A DNA stretch of 36,615 bases from a bacterium (GCA_017629215.1 JAGBXP010000041.1:1-36615), one strand, 5' to 3'. Counted from the stretch's first letter, positions 1 to 7,075 are shown. The notes: a model not told the origin generated them from the sequence alone. Made by a program: numbers and translations.

Positions 1-216
1 AGTATCGTCTTTAAGTTCTCTAACGAAATCTTTAGCAAGAGCAGAAAGAGGTCTTTCTTCCATTTTATTGAAAACAGCGTAGATAGGGTCAGCACAATTA
101 TTAAATCTCATTTGTCTATCTTTTTTATTAAGATAATAGAAATTAAAATCTTCAGGAATATCAAGTGCTCCTGCTGGTTTTTTATTTCTTTCTATTGCTG
201 AATAAGTTGCTACCAT
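1..216 (-). CDS. Partial hypothetical protein cut by the left edge
   Basis: The minus strand is open from an ATG at 216 to the window edge, giving the first 72 residues of a longer protein. It begins MVATYSAIERNKKPAGALD and contains a Lys/Arg-rich stretch and one Cys. I do not recognise the family. Codon use is AT-rich like its neighbours. Upstream on the minus strand are a TATACT -10 box (263 to 258) and an HLR1-like box (317 to 300), so this gene probably has its own promoter and may belong to the same regulon as the RiPP precursors. No strong Shine-Dalgarno sequence is seen. The function is unknown; the gene call rests on the open frame, the start and the promoter. Confidence 0.6.
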   Translation of the reverse strand, partial: MVATYSAIERNKKPAGALDIPEDFNFYYLNKKDRQMRFNNCADPIYAVFNKMEERPLSALAKDFVRELKDDT

Positions 217-299
217 TTTTTGTTCTCACTATCTAAATATCTCTTACATATATATAAAGTATATAAATGTAAAAAAATTGCCTTTTTCTCTTGTATTTT

Positions 300-317
300 T
301 TTACAAATCTTTACAAT
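300..317 (-). promoter_or_regulatory. HLR1-like direct-repeat box
   Basis: The plus strand reads TTTACAAA-TC-TTTACAAT, a full match to the cyanobacterial HLR1 consensus for RpaB: (G/T)TTACA(T/A)(T/A), two bases, then the same again. Relative to the minus-strand gene starting at 216, the box is centred about 57 bp upstream of the predicted start of transcription. It has the same orientation as the boxes before both RiPP precursors. The match is seen in the sequence; binding by an RpaB-like protein is inferred. Confidence 0.5.
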
Positions 318-420
318 TGGCTCAATCCTTGATTATATTTGATTAATAGCTATGGTATTTATAAGATTATTGTCTTTAAATTGATATTTAATAGCAAATT
401 TTTTTTTAAAATGTTTTTAG

Positions 421-426
421 TATAAT
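421..426 (+). promoter_or_regulatory. -10 box of the 449-1162 gene
   Basis: TATAAT preceded by TAG. The predicted start of transcription, near 433, leaves a leader of about 16 nt that contains GGAG (439-442) six bases before the ATG at 449. No clear -35 box. Confidence 0.5.
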
Positions 427-448
427 TATATGTGTACTGGAGTTGTGT

Positions 449-1162
449 ATGATTGAGTTAACTACAAGTGTAAATTTTATACAGCAATTAGAATCTTCTG
501 AAGCTTTATATGTGAGGAATGAAAATTCTGAGCGTGTAGCACAAAAGGCTGAAAATTCTGCTTATGTTACTGATGTTAATCAATCCCAACAACAAAGTTC
601 TGATAAAGTTACTGATATTTTATCAACAGAGGATATACTTGTTTTAAAACGTAATAAAGCTCAGAATATAATTGACTCTCTGGCAGATATAAGATTAAAA
701 TTAAAGGATTTAATGCAAATCTTAAAAGATCCTGAAATGGAATTTGACGTTGCAACGCTTGATAAAATGGATTCCATGTCAAATTCTCTTATAGAAAGTA
801 CAATTAGCATCGTAAGAAAAAATGATGATATGGGTATTGTAAATTTTAATATTTTAAACACGTATTTAGGTGGTCTTGAAACCATAAAAAACATGAATCT
901 TCAAGACAATGATTATCTTTTGAAAATTCAAACTTTGGATAGTAATGTAAAAAGTCAGGTTAATGAATATTTAAAAGCTTCTGATTATTTGGATTTAGAG
1001 CTTGAAAAAACTTGGGTTAAATATGATAAATTGGTAGATGATAATAATTCTATAAATGTAAAAGATATTGAAAAACAAATTTTAAATTCAGCAGACCAAA
1101 CGCTTTCATCAGTAACTGCTAATATGTCATCGGATGCAGTTTTAAGAGTCTTGAAACATTAA
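449..1162 (+). CDS. Hypothetical helical protein
   Basis: A 237-residue protein starting at ATG 449, chosen because GGAG lies six bases upstream; a TTG two codons earlier is in frame but has no better ribosome site. There is no signal peptide or membrane segment. After a Gln/Ser-rich N-terminal 60 residues the protein is predicted to be mostly long amphipathic helices with many Leu, Lys and Glu, suggesting coiled coil. The last 25 residues (ADQTLSSVTANMSSDAVLRV) vaguely recall the C-terminal helix of flagellins, but the N-terminal counterpart is absent, so I make no functional claim. It is a single gene with its own promoter, and serB follows in the opposite direction. Confidence 0.75.
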   Translation: MIELTTSVNFIQQLESSEALYVRNENSERVAQKAENSAYVTDVNQSQQQSSDKVTDILSTEDILVLKRNKAQNIIDSLADIRLKLKDLMQILKDPEMEFDVATLDKMDSMSNSLIESTISIVRKNDDMGIVNFNILNTYLGGLETIKNMNLQDNDYLLKIQTLDSNVKSQVNEYLKASDYLDLELEKTWVKYDKLVDDNNSINVKDIEKQILNSADQTLSSVTANMSSDAVLRVLKH

Positions 1163-1188
1163 TTATATCTTTTTATATTCAATTTTGC

Positions 1189-1815
1189 TTAGATATAATT
1201 TAAAATAAGAGTTAAATCTTTTTTATCAATTATTATGTTTGCTTCGTTTTTTAAAATAGGTTTTGCGCAAAAAGCCACTTTTTTATTAGCGAATTTAAAC
1301 ATGCTTAAATCATTTGCACCGTCGCCAACAACAAGTGTATTTTCTATGCTGACATTCATAATATTTTGTAGTCGTTTAAGCATTTCACCTTTGCTATTGT
1401 TAAACATCATTTCTCCACCAACAAAACCTGTCAAAACATTGTCTTTAGAGTGTAAATAATTAGCAAATTCGCCGTCAAGTCCTAGCTTTTTTGCAAAATG
1501 GCTCGTAGCATTTCTGAATCCACCAGAAAAACATATAACTTTATAGCCTTGTTCTTTTAGGCCATTAACAACATTTTCAGCTCCGTTCATTAATGGTAAA
1601 GAATAGCAAATTTCATTTGTTTTTTCTAATGAGAGACCTTTAAGTAGGCTTACACGTTCTATTAGGCTTTCAAAAAAGTCTAGTTCACCATGCATAGCTC
1701 TATCTGTAATAGCTTTAACTTTTTCACGAATACCAAGTTCTTCAGCGAAAAACTCTAAAGTCTCACCATCCATTAATGTTGAATCAAAATCAAAAATTGC
1801 CAGTTTGTTTGTCAT
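1189..1815 (-). CDS. serB: Phosphoserine phosphatase (HAD family)
   Basis: This enzyme removes phosphate from phosphoserine in the last step of serine synthesis. All HAD motifs are visible in the 208 residues: the nucleophile pair D9 and D11 in FDFDSTL, FSGGF at 96-100 supplying the motif II Ser, K142 in SKGEM, and GDGANDLSMF at 164-173. The cap between residues 17 and 75 has the ETLE start expected of SerB. Length fits the family. The other two enzymes of the pathway lie nearby at 5475-8227 in a separate transcription unit. A TATACT box (1832 to 1827, minus strand) sits only 11 bases before the ATG and there is no Shine-Dalgarno sequence, so the transcript is nearly leaderless. A related HAD phosphatase with another small substrate is possible, but the motif set and the pathway neighbours favour SerB. 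Confidence 0.85.
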   Translation of the reverse strand: MTNKLAIFDFDSTLMDGETLEFFAEELGIREKVKAITDRAMHGELDFFESLIERVSLLKGLSLEKTNEICYSLPLMNGAENVVNGLKEQGYKVICFSGGFRNATSHFAKKLGLDGEFANYLHSKDNVLTGFVGGEMMFNNSKGEMLKRLQNIMNVSIENTLVVGDGANDLSMFKFANKKVAFCAKPILKNEANIIIDKKDLTLILNYI

Positions 1816-1870
1816 AATACTATTGTAGTATATTGTCCATAAAATACAAGAGATTTATTCTTTAAGTAAA

Positions 1871-1969
1871 CGTCTCTGCGAGGCGTGATGAAATCCGACG
1901 AAGCAGTCCAGTGAAATATGTTTGATGATAAAAAGAGCTGGATTGCTTCGCATTCGCTTGCAATGACGG
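1871..1969. repeat. Intergenic palindromic repeat element
   Basis: A GC-richer block that can fold into one long hairpin. CGAAGCAGTCCAG (1899-1911) pairs with CTGGATTGCTTCG (1938-1950) with one mismatch, and the outer arms 1871-1890 and 1951-1968 also pair imperfectly. Its wording (AGCAGTCCAG, CTGGATTGCTTCG, GCAATGACGG) is like intergenic repeats I recall from many unrelated bacterial genomes. It has no coding capacity. Base composition is clearly unlike the surrounding AT-rich DNA. Confidence 0.65.
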
Positions 1970-1989
1970 GAAATCATAATTAATATCCA

Positions 1990-2178
1990 TTGTCATGCTG
2001 AACAAGCCGAGCAGAGGATGAAAGCGGAAGTGTATCCGTTTAAAGCGAGGCGCGTTTCAGCATCTTACCAACTTGGCGTTTAGCTTGGGTTTTGGAAAGA
2101 TCCTGAGGGGTAAATAAATTAAGTTTGGTATAATAACTACAAATTTGTAAGTAAAGTGTAAAAAATTCAGGATGACAA
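1990..2178. repeat. MITE-like element with 13-bp terminal inverted repeats
   Basis: The ends TTGTCATGCTGAA (1990-2002) and TTCAGGATGACAA (2166-2178) are inverted repeats matching at 12 of 13 positions and enclose 189 bp. Inside are further echoes (TTTCAGCATC near 2055, GATCCTGAGG near 2100) and a GC-rich middle. There is no open frame. It looks like a small non-autonomous mobile or repeat element sitting directly upstream of the RiPP promoter. Confidence 0.55.
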
Positions 2179-2265
2179 TTTAATTTTTTGTTTTTTGTAA
2201 AAAATCACTTCCAAAATTCAGATAAAAATCATCAATTTTCGTAACAAAACTTCACAATATCCTCC

Positions 2266-2283
2266 ATTGTAACGATTTGTAAA
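2266..2283 (-). promoter_or_regulatory. HLR1-like direct-repeat box, RiPP promoter 1
   Basis: The coding strand reads ATTGTAACGATTTGTAAA; the other strand gives TTTACAAA-TC-GTTACAAT, a full match to the HLR1 consensus. Its centre is about 50 bp upstream of the predicted start of transcription, the position typical of an activator site next to -35. A lone GTTACGAA half-site lies further upstream near 2234-2241. Confidence 0.55.
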
Positions 2284-2312
2284 GATGAGTTTTCAAGAGG
2301 CTAAAATTCAGT

Positions 2313-2318
2313 TATAAT
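2313..2318 (+). promoter_or_regulatory. -10 box of RiPP precursor 1
   Basis: TATAAT, aligned with TACAAT in the second copy. The -35 region is poor (TTTTCA at 2290-2295), as expected for an activator-dependent promoter. Transcription should start near 2325, at the first ATATG unit. Confidence 0.6.
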
Positions 2319-2323
2319 GCCCT

Positions 2324-2348
2324 ATATGATATGATATGATATGATATG
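2324..2348 (+). repeat. (ATATG)5 tandem repeat at the predicted transcription start
   Basis: Five exact ATATG units run from the predicted start of transcription. The second copy (9868-9887) has four units plus a variant ATGTG. Each unit creates the minimal frame ATG-ATA-TGA, and each TGA overlaps the next ATG. Confidence 0.85.
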
Positions 2349-2415
2349 AGGTGAATTGTATTTTAGCATTAAAGTTTTCTAAAAACATGCCGTATACTAA
2401 AGATGTATAGCATTA

Positions 2416-2435
2416 GTCGGAATAAGTTTTCCGAC
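2416..2435 (+). promoter_or_regulatory. Leader hairpin before the precursor ribosome site, copy 1
   Basis: Stem GTCGGAA / TTCCGAC (7 bp) closes the loop TAAGTT. The second leader has the same loop TAAGTT on a different but fully paired stem (AGAGA / TCTCT). The hairpin ends about 10 bases before the AAAGG ribosome site. Confidence 0.75.
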
Positions 2436-2459
2436 ACAAGTAAAGAAAGGAAACTATTT

Positions 2460-2660
2460 ATGGAATTTTTCGAAATTGACATGCAGAATGATTTTTTAGC
2501 CGCAAACATTGGTGGTGGTTATGTTTGTACTAAAGGTAAGCAATTTAAAGAAGAATCCTGTCATGACTATTGTGTTAATATTAAACTTAACACAGCTTGT
2601 GCAGTGAATAAACCAACCATGCCTGTTAAACCGGTTAATGGACCTAATACAATTAGATAG
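2460..2660 (+). CDS. RiPP precursor peptide 1 (four Cys, radical-SAM modified)
   Basis: A 66-residue peptide starting at ATG 2460, chosen because AAAGG (2446-2450) lies nine bases upstream and the same start is conserved in the second locus. A longer frame from 2403 would run through the leader hairpin and is unlikely. The N-terminus MEFFEIDMQNDF matches MKFFDLELNGLS of the second precursor and is probably the leader that the maturases recognise. After GGG (18-20) the presumed core carries Cys at 23, 34, 38 and 47 and a Pro/Asn-rich tail. QFKEESC (28-34) resembles QYFKENC of the second precursor. Two radical-SAM/SPASM enzymes follow, so Cys-centred cross-links (sactipeptide or ranthipeptide type) are the likely modification. 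The cleavage site and product are unknown. Confidence 0.8.
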   Translation: MEFFEIDMQNDFLAANIGGGYVCTKGKQFKEESCHDYCVNIKLNTACAVNKPTMPVKPVNGPNTIR

Positions 2661-2670
2661 TTATTATTTT

Positions 2671-2704
2671 AAAGAGCTTGGGTGTTTTTACCCAAGCTCT
2701 TTTT
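2671..2704 (+). terminator. Terminator or attenuator between precursor and maturases
   Basis: Stem AAAGAGCTTGGGT (2671-2683), a six-base loop and ACCCAAGCTCTTT, then a T run. It sits 10 bases after the precursor stop and 33 bases before the first maturase, so it probably lets the precursor be made in excess, with partial read-through into the enzymes. Confidence 0.85.
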
Positions 2705-2736
2705 ACCTTATATATATTTGTGGAGAGAGATTTTTT

Positions 2737-4020
2737 ATGAAGTTTAGTCAATATAATTTAGTGATAGGTATGCCTTATGGAAAAATGGTATATAACTTAA
2801 AGACTCATAAAGGTTTTAAATTAAAAGATGTTTTAGTTGAAGAAATGGAGCATTTTAATTCTTTATTTAATGGCGATACACCATTGTTACCAGAAGATAA
2901 TATGGTAAAAGAGCTATATAAGAGAGGTTTTGTAGTTGATGATGATAGAGATGAGTTTCAAGAAGTACAGGATGAAGTAAACGAGATAACTACAAGATCA
3001 AAATCTACTCAAAATATTATATTGCATGTTACAGAAAATTGTAATTTTAGTTGTGAATATTGTTTTAAGAAATCTCATCCTCAAAATTTTTCTGATGAAA
3101 ATTGGGATAATTTATTGAATTATTTTGAAAAAGTTGTAGAAGATGAAAATTTATATAAAAGAGTAAGATTAACATTTTACGGTGGTGAGCCATTATTAAG
3201 AAGTCAAAAAATAATTGATTTTATGAAAAAGGCGAATAAAGTATTTGAAAAAAATAAAGAAAAAAGTATAGATTATAATATGATAACCAACGGTTATTTA
3301 TTATCTAAAGATATTTATCATCAACTTGTAGATTTAGGATTAGGATTCTTTATGATAACACTTGATGGTTTTGCAGAACAGCATAACAAATCTAGACCTC
3401 GAGTTGATGGAGAAGGAACTTGGGATAAGATAGTTGAGAATTTGAAGTATATTAATACTGTTGAGGACGAAGCTGTATTTTTAATACGTTCTAATTGTAA
3501 TAATAAAAATATTGAAATTATGGAAGAATTTAAGGCATGGGTAAAATCAACATTTAATCCAAAGAAATTTTCTATTGATATAGTTCCAGTAACTAAATAT
3601 TCTGAAATGGTCGAAGACTCTTTATTAATGGATTGTTTCTCAGAAGAATTCCTTAAAGTTAGGCATCCTCAAAATTATACAAAAGAAGAAATTTTTAAAT
3701 TTTTCACCTTTATGGGTTTAGCTTGTAAATATGCTTATGGTAACTTTATTACTATATCTAGTTTAGGTAAGGTATTTATGTGTGAAGAGAGTGATGAGGA
3801 TGATGTTTATTTAGCAGATTTAGTTAAAGAAGGGATTATATATAAACAAGATTTAAATAAGTGGTTAAATCGTTTAGTGGACGATAAATGCCGTAAGTGT
3901 ATATTATTTCCTACTTGTACAGCTCGTCATTGTTTAAGATGTAAAAAATGTGAATTAGCTTATGAAGGTTTAGCAAAAGCTATAGAAAAAATTAAGAAGC
4001 ATGGTATTGATTTGGTATAA
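2737..4020 (+). CDS. Radical SAM/SPASM peptide maturase A
   Basis: A 427-residue enzyme that should use S-adenosylmethionine and iron-sulfur clusters to modify the adjacent precursor. ATG 2737 is chosen because GGAGAGAG lies upstream and the protein then begins MKFSQYN, matching MKFSKYN of the second maturase; an in-frame extension back to 2638 would run through the terminator. The radical-SAM motif is C102-x3-C106-x2-C109, followed by GGEP at 149-152. The SPASM region has C330-x13-G-x4-C349 and then C385, C388, C394, C399, C402 and C405, ligands for auxiliary clusters. The N-terminal 90 residues, with a 'KFSxYN...YN' pattern, resemble the recognition region of Cys-rich-peptide maturases. The next gene starts nine bases after the stop. 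The exact bond formed cannot be read from sequence. Confidence 0.9.
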   Translation: MKFSQYNLVIGMPYGKMVYNLKTHKGFKLKDVLVEEMEHFNSLFNGDTPLLPEDNMVKELYKRGFVVDDDRDEFQEVQDEVNEITTRSKSTQNIILHVTENCNFSCEYCFKKSHPQNFSDENWDNLLNYFEKVVEDENLYKRVRLTFYGGEPLLRSQKIIDFMKKANKVFEKNKEKSIDYNMITNGYLLSKDIYHQLVDLGLGFFMITLDGFAEQHNKSRPRVDGEGTWDKIVENLKYINTVEDEAVFLIRSNCNNKNIEIMEEFKAWVKSTFNPKKFSIDIVPVTKYSEMVEDSLLMDCFSEEFLKVRHPQNYTKEEIFKFFTFMGLACKYAYGNFITISSLGKVFMCEESDEDDVYLADLVKEGIIYKQDLNKWLNRLVDDKCRKCILFPTCTARHCLRCKKCELAYEGLAKAIEKIKKHGIDLV

Positions 4021-4029
4021 CGAGGATTT

Positions 4030-5340
4030 ATGAAATTTAGTAAATATAATATAGTAGAAGAAACAGAAAAAGCTTTAGTAATATTTAATCCATTGTATTC
4101 AAATTATGTCAAAATAACAACAGATGCTGATATAAAAAAGTTTAATAATTTGCTAGAAACAAAGATTTTTGATATTGCTGATCCGATGGTTAAAGCTCTT
4201 TATCAACGGAATTATATAATAGATAAAGAAATAGATGAGTATGAGGTCGCATTAAATAAGGTAAATGAATATGTAAAGGGTTTTGATAAAAAATGTACAC
4301 TTTTATTATATGTAACTGAGCAATGCAATTTTAGATGTATATATTGTCCTGAGGATCATGTTAATAAGAGGTTTTCTGAAGAGAATTGGGACTCTCTATA
4401 TAGGCATATAGAGAAGAATGTAAGAAACGGTCAGTATGAGTTTGTTCGTATAAGTTTTTTTGGTGGAGAGCCCTTATTAGAAACATCATCTATATTAAAA
4501 TTTTTAGATAGATTGGAATTGTTAAAGAATGAGTATCCAGAAGTTGTATTTAAACATGAAATGACAACAAATGGTTATTTGTTAACTCCAGAAATATATG
4601 ACAAATTAACAAGATATAATGTTAAACATTATCAGATTACAATTGATGGATTTGCTGATGTGCATAATAAAACACGTCCATTAGTTAATGGTGGTGGAAC
4701 ATGGGAACGTATTATTGAGAATTTGAAATATATTAATACAAAAGATGATAATGTAACAATAAATTTTCGAGCTAATATAAGTCCATTAAATCAAGATAGT
4801 ATTCAAGAATTTATGGATTGGTCAATGCAAACTTTTGATAACAAGAAGTTTACCTTTAGTGCAGTAACGGTTATTGCAAATACTGAAAATGTGCCAGAGG
4901 AGTTGGCGACTGATTATCAATCAAAAGAGTATCAAGAAATAGATACGTTTATGAATCATTCTAATAGGGGGTTTAGCAAAGAAGAAGTAAAACCTTTGAA
5001 GCTTTTAGGATTTTCTTGTCGTTATGCGACTAAAAATTTTTATACAATAACAACTGATGGCTATATTTCTAAATGTGGCGAGGCCGCATTTGGACTAACC
5101 GAGGTTGTTGGTAAATTACTTCCAGATGGAGATTTTGAATTTTTTGATAATTACATAGATTGGACTGAAGGGTTTGAAATAGAAGCTTGCAAAGACTGTA
5201 ACGTATATCCGCTATGTGGAGCGAGAAGTTGTTTGTATAAGAAGGTTCATTCAGATGAGCAAGGACGTATGGATTGTAGTTTTATGCAAGAACATAAACA
5301 AATGATTGGAAAGTATATAAGAGATGGTTTGCTAGGTTAG
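4030..5340 (+). CDS. Radical SAM/SPASM peptide maturase B
   Basis: A 436-residue paralogue of the preceding enzyme, with the same N-terminal pattern (MKFSKYN), the radical-SAM cluster motif C99-x3-C103-x2-C106 and GGEP at 145-148. The SPASM cysteines are C330-x13-G-x4-C349, then C387, C390, C396, C401 and C416. C330 and C349 fall at the same residue numbers in both proteins. The stretch FAxxHNKxRPxVxGxGTW is shared almost word for word, so the pair arose by duplication. It differs from maturase A in lacking the extra C-terminal LRCKKC cluster and in having a longer insert between residues 350 and 385. Two diverged enzymes in one operon suggest two different modifications, or one enzyme per precursor. 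GAGG lies just upstream of the ATG. Confidence 0.9.
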   Translation: MKFSKYNIVEETEKALVIFNPLYSNYVKITTDADIKKFNNLLETKIFDIADPMVKALYQRNYIIDKEIDEYEVALNKVNEYVKGFDKKCTLLLYVTEQCNFRCIYCPEDHVNKRFSEENWDSLYRHIEKNVRNGQYEFVRISFFGGEPLLETSSILKFLDRLELLKNEYPEVVFKHEMTTNGYLLTPEIYDKLTRYNVKHYQITIDGFADVHNKTRPLVNGGGTWERIIENLKYINTKDDNVTINFRANISPLNQDSIQEFMDWSMQTFDNKKFTFSAVTVIANTENVPEELATDYQSKEYQEIDTFMNHSNRGFSKEEVKPLKLLGFSCRYATKNFYTITTDGYISKCGEAAFGLTEVVGKLLPDGDFEFFDNYIDWTEGFEIEACKDCNVYPLCGARSCLYKKVHSDEQGRMDCSFMQEHKQMIGKYIRDGLLG

Positions 5341-5388
5341 TTTTTAGTAAATTTGTAATAGTTAACAAAGCCAATAGGAAAATTATAG

Positions 5389-5423
5389 AGACCATAACAA
5401 ATTTTATCATTTGTTATGGTCTT
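5389..5423. terminator. Terminator after the maturase operon
   Basis: A perfect 13-bp stem, AGACCATAACAAA (5389-5401) with TTTGTTATGGTCT (5410-5422), and an eight-base loop. It lies between the end of maturase B and the convergent serA gene and may serve both. The T run on the plus strand is weak. Confidence 0.7.
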
Positions 5424-5474
5424 AAAATACACTCTGTTTTATCAAATAGGTCTTATATTCTGTCTGTTTAAGCC

Positions 5475-7067
5475 CTATACTGTTAAATTAACACATTTTG
5501 GATTATTAACGCCATCAATTTTTGAAATCAGTTCAAGTGTCTTTTCATCAACTACAGTGTCTATATTTATTACCATGATTGACTCTGTTTCGTGTTTATC
5601 ATTTTTTTGCACAACGTTCATTGAACCAATGTTAATTCCATTTTCACCAATTACTTGTGCAACTTTTGCAATCATAGAAGGCTTGTTTACGTGTGGAACG
5701 ATAAGCACGTGCTTTTGTGGTCTTATACTTGTTGCATAATCATTAATTTTTACAATTCTTGGAATATCTTTTGTAATTAATGCTCCTGATACAATATTTA
5801 CTTCATCATCTGTAATAAGTTTTATTGTAATTCTTCCTGCAAAACTACAATTAGATTTTGAACGAGTTGATTTAATTTCAATACCTCGTTTTTTTGCAAT
5901 AATTGGAGCGTTAACATAATTAACTCCTTCTATTTTAGAAGATAGAATTCCTTTTAGAATTGCAACTTCTAAAGGCTCTATATCAACATCAGCTAAATCG
6001 CCATCTGCAGTTATTTCTATAGTTTTAATAACTCCTTCTGTTAGCTGAACTGCTAATTCTCCAGAATTTTCTGCTATTTGCATGTAATCTTTTACTGGCT
6101 CTAGCTTATCAGGTCTAAGAGATGGAATATTTACAGCAGAGGACGCTGAACCACCAGAAAGAACTTCTTTTATTTGTTCAGCAACATCAATAGCAACATT
6201 GATTTGAGCTTCTTGAGTGCTTGCTCCTAAGTGAGGAGTTAGTACGATATTTCCTTCGCAATTTAAAAGAGGACATTCTGTAATATTAGGTTCGTTTTCA
6301 TAAACATCAATTGCAGCACCAGCAACATGTCCAGAATTAATTGCTTCTTTTAAGTCAGCTTCATTGATAATTCCCCCACGAGCGCAGTTTACTAATCTGA
6401 TACCTTTTTTCATTTTTGTGATAGTATCTTTATTTATCAAATTTAGGGTATCTTTTGTTTTAGGTACATGAACTGTTATAAAATCACAAATTCCCCAGAA
6501 ATTATCTAGACTGCTAATGTGTTCACCACCTATTTTTTCAACGATTTCCTTAGATGTATATGGGTCATATACAACAACTTTCATGCCTAAAGCAAGTGCA
6601 ACTTCTGCAACGTGTGAACCTATTTTGCCAAATCCGATGATACCTAAAGTTTTTTTATAAAGCTCACATCCTGTGAATTTAGCTCTATCCCATTTTCCTT
6701 CTTTTGTAGAAGTCGCTGCTGGTGCAATATTTCTAGCCATTGCAAGCATTAAAGCTATGGTATGTTCTGCTGCTGCCATTGTATTACCGTCCGGAGAGTT
6801 TACAACTATAATCCCATTTTGAGTTGCAGATTCTAAGTCTATATTATCAACTCCAACTCCTGCACGACCTATAATTTTTAACTTTTTACCAGCTTCAATA
6901 ATTTTAGAAGTAACTTTTGTTTGACTTCTAACCATAAGAGCATCATAGTTTGGGATTACTTTTATTAATTCATCCTCGCTCATTGTAGGTAAAAAATCTA
7001 CTTCAGCAGCTGCTTCAATAATTTTTCCAGCAGATTCATTAATTTTATCTGTAACTAATACTTTCAT
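5475..7067 (-). CDS. serA: D-3-phosphoglycerate dehydrogenase
   Basis: It oxidises 3-phosphoglycerate with NAD, the first step of serine synthesis. The 530 residues make it the long type: substrate-binding halves around a Rossmann fold (GFGKIG at 145-150, D168 binding NAD), NCARGG with R230, E259 and the catalytic H279 in LTPHLGAST, then an intervening allosteric domain (about 305-450) and a C-terminal ACT domain (about 455-530) that usually binds serine for feedback. The start has ACTCC-type ribosome bases in the short gap after the upstream aminotransferase gene, which ends eight bases earlier, so the two genes form an operon. The family call is clear. Confidence 0.95.
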   Translation of the reverse strand: MKVLVTDKINESAGKIIEAAAEVDFLPTMSEDELIKVIPNYDALMVRSQTKVTSKIIEAGKKLKIIGRAGVGVDNIDLESATQNGIIVVNSPDGNTMAAAEHTIALMLAMARNIAPAATSTKEGKWDRAKFTGCELYKKTLGIIGFGKIGSHVAEVALALGMKVVVYDPYTSKEIVEKIGGEHISSLDNFWGICDFITVHVPKTKDTLNLINKDTITKMKKGIRLVNCARGGIINEADLKEAINSGHVAGAAIDVYENEPNITECPLLNCEGNIVLTPHLGASTQEAQINVAIDVAEQIKEVLSGGSASSAVNIPSLRPDKLEPVKDYMQIAENSGELAVQLTEGVIKTIEITADGDLADVDIEPLEVAILKGILSSKIEGVNYVNAPIIAKKRGIEIKSTRSKSNCSFAGRITIKLITDDEVNIVSGALITKDIPRIVKINDYATSIRPQKHVLIVPHVNKPSMIAKVAQVIGENGINIGSMNVVQKNDKHETESIMVINIDTVVDEKTLELISKIDGVNNPKCVNLTV

Positions 7068-7075
7068 CTTTATAT

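Larger units (their letters stand above)
217..448. other. Divergent intergenic promoter region
   Basis: This gap separates a minus-strand gene (start 216) from a plus-strand gene (start 449). It holds a TATACT box for the minus strand at 263-258, a TATAAT box for the plus strand at 421-426 and an HLR1-like box at 300-317. The rest is AT-rich with no open frame of note. Confidence 0.6.
2207..2459 (+). repeat. Conserved promoter and leader, copy 1 (RiPP locus 1)
   Basis: This segment is closely similar to 9751-9999 for its whole length (2227 aligns with 9772; the ATG at 2460 aligns with the ATG at 10000; 233 versus 228 bp). In order it holds an HLR1-like box (2266-2283), a -10 box TATAAT (2313-2318), five ATATG repeats (2324-2348), a conserved block ATTAAAGTTTTCT, a hairpin (2416-2435) and the ribosome site AAAGGAAAC. 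The conserved order and spacing in two places show that the whole unit is functional or was duplicated together with the precursor gene. Confidence 0.85.

Noticed and set aside
2324-2348. ATATG repeats as a CRISPR or satellite array
   Set aside because: Units are five bases without spacers and there are no cas genes in the window.
2403-2459. N-terminal extension of RiPP precursor 1 from ATG 2403
   Set aside because: It runs through the conserved hairpin and ribosome site, has no ribosome site of its own and is not preserved in the second locus.
2638-2736. N-terminal extension of maturase A from ATG 2638
   Set aside because: It overlaps the precursor stop and the terminator; the MKFS start at 2737 has a good ribosome site and matches maturase B.
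5416-5739. Open frame of 107 codons on the plus strand
   Set aside because: It lies opposite serA, has no family likeness and follows the codon shadow of the real gene.
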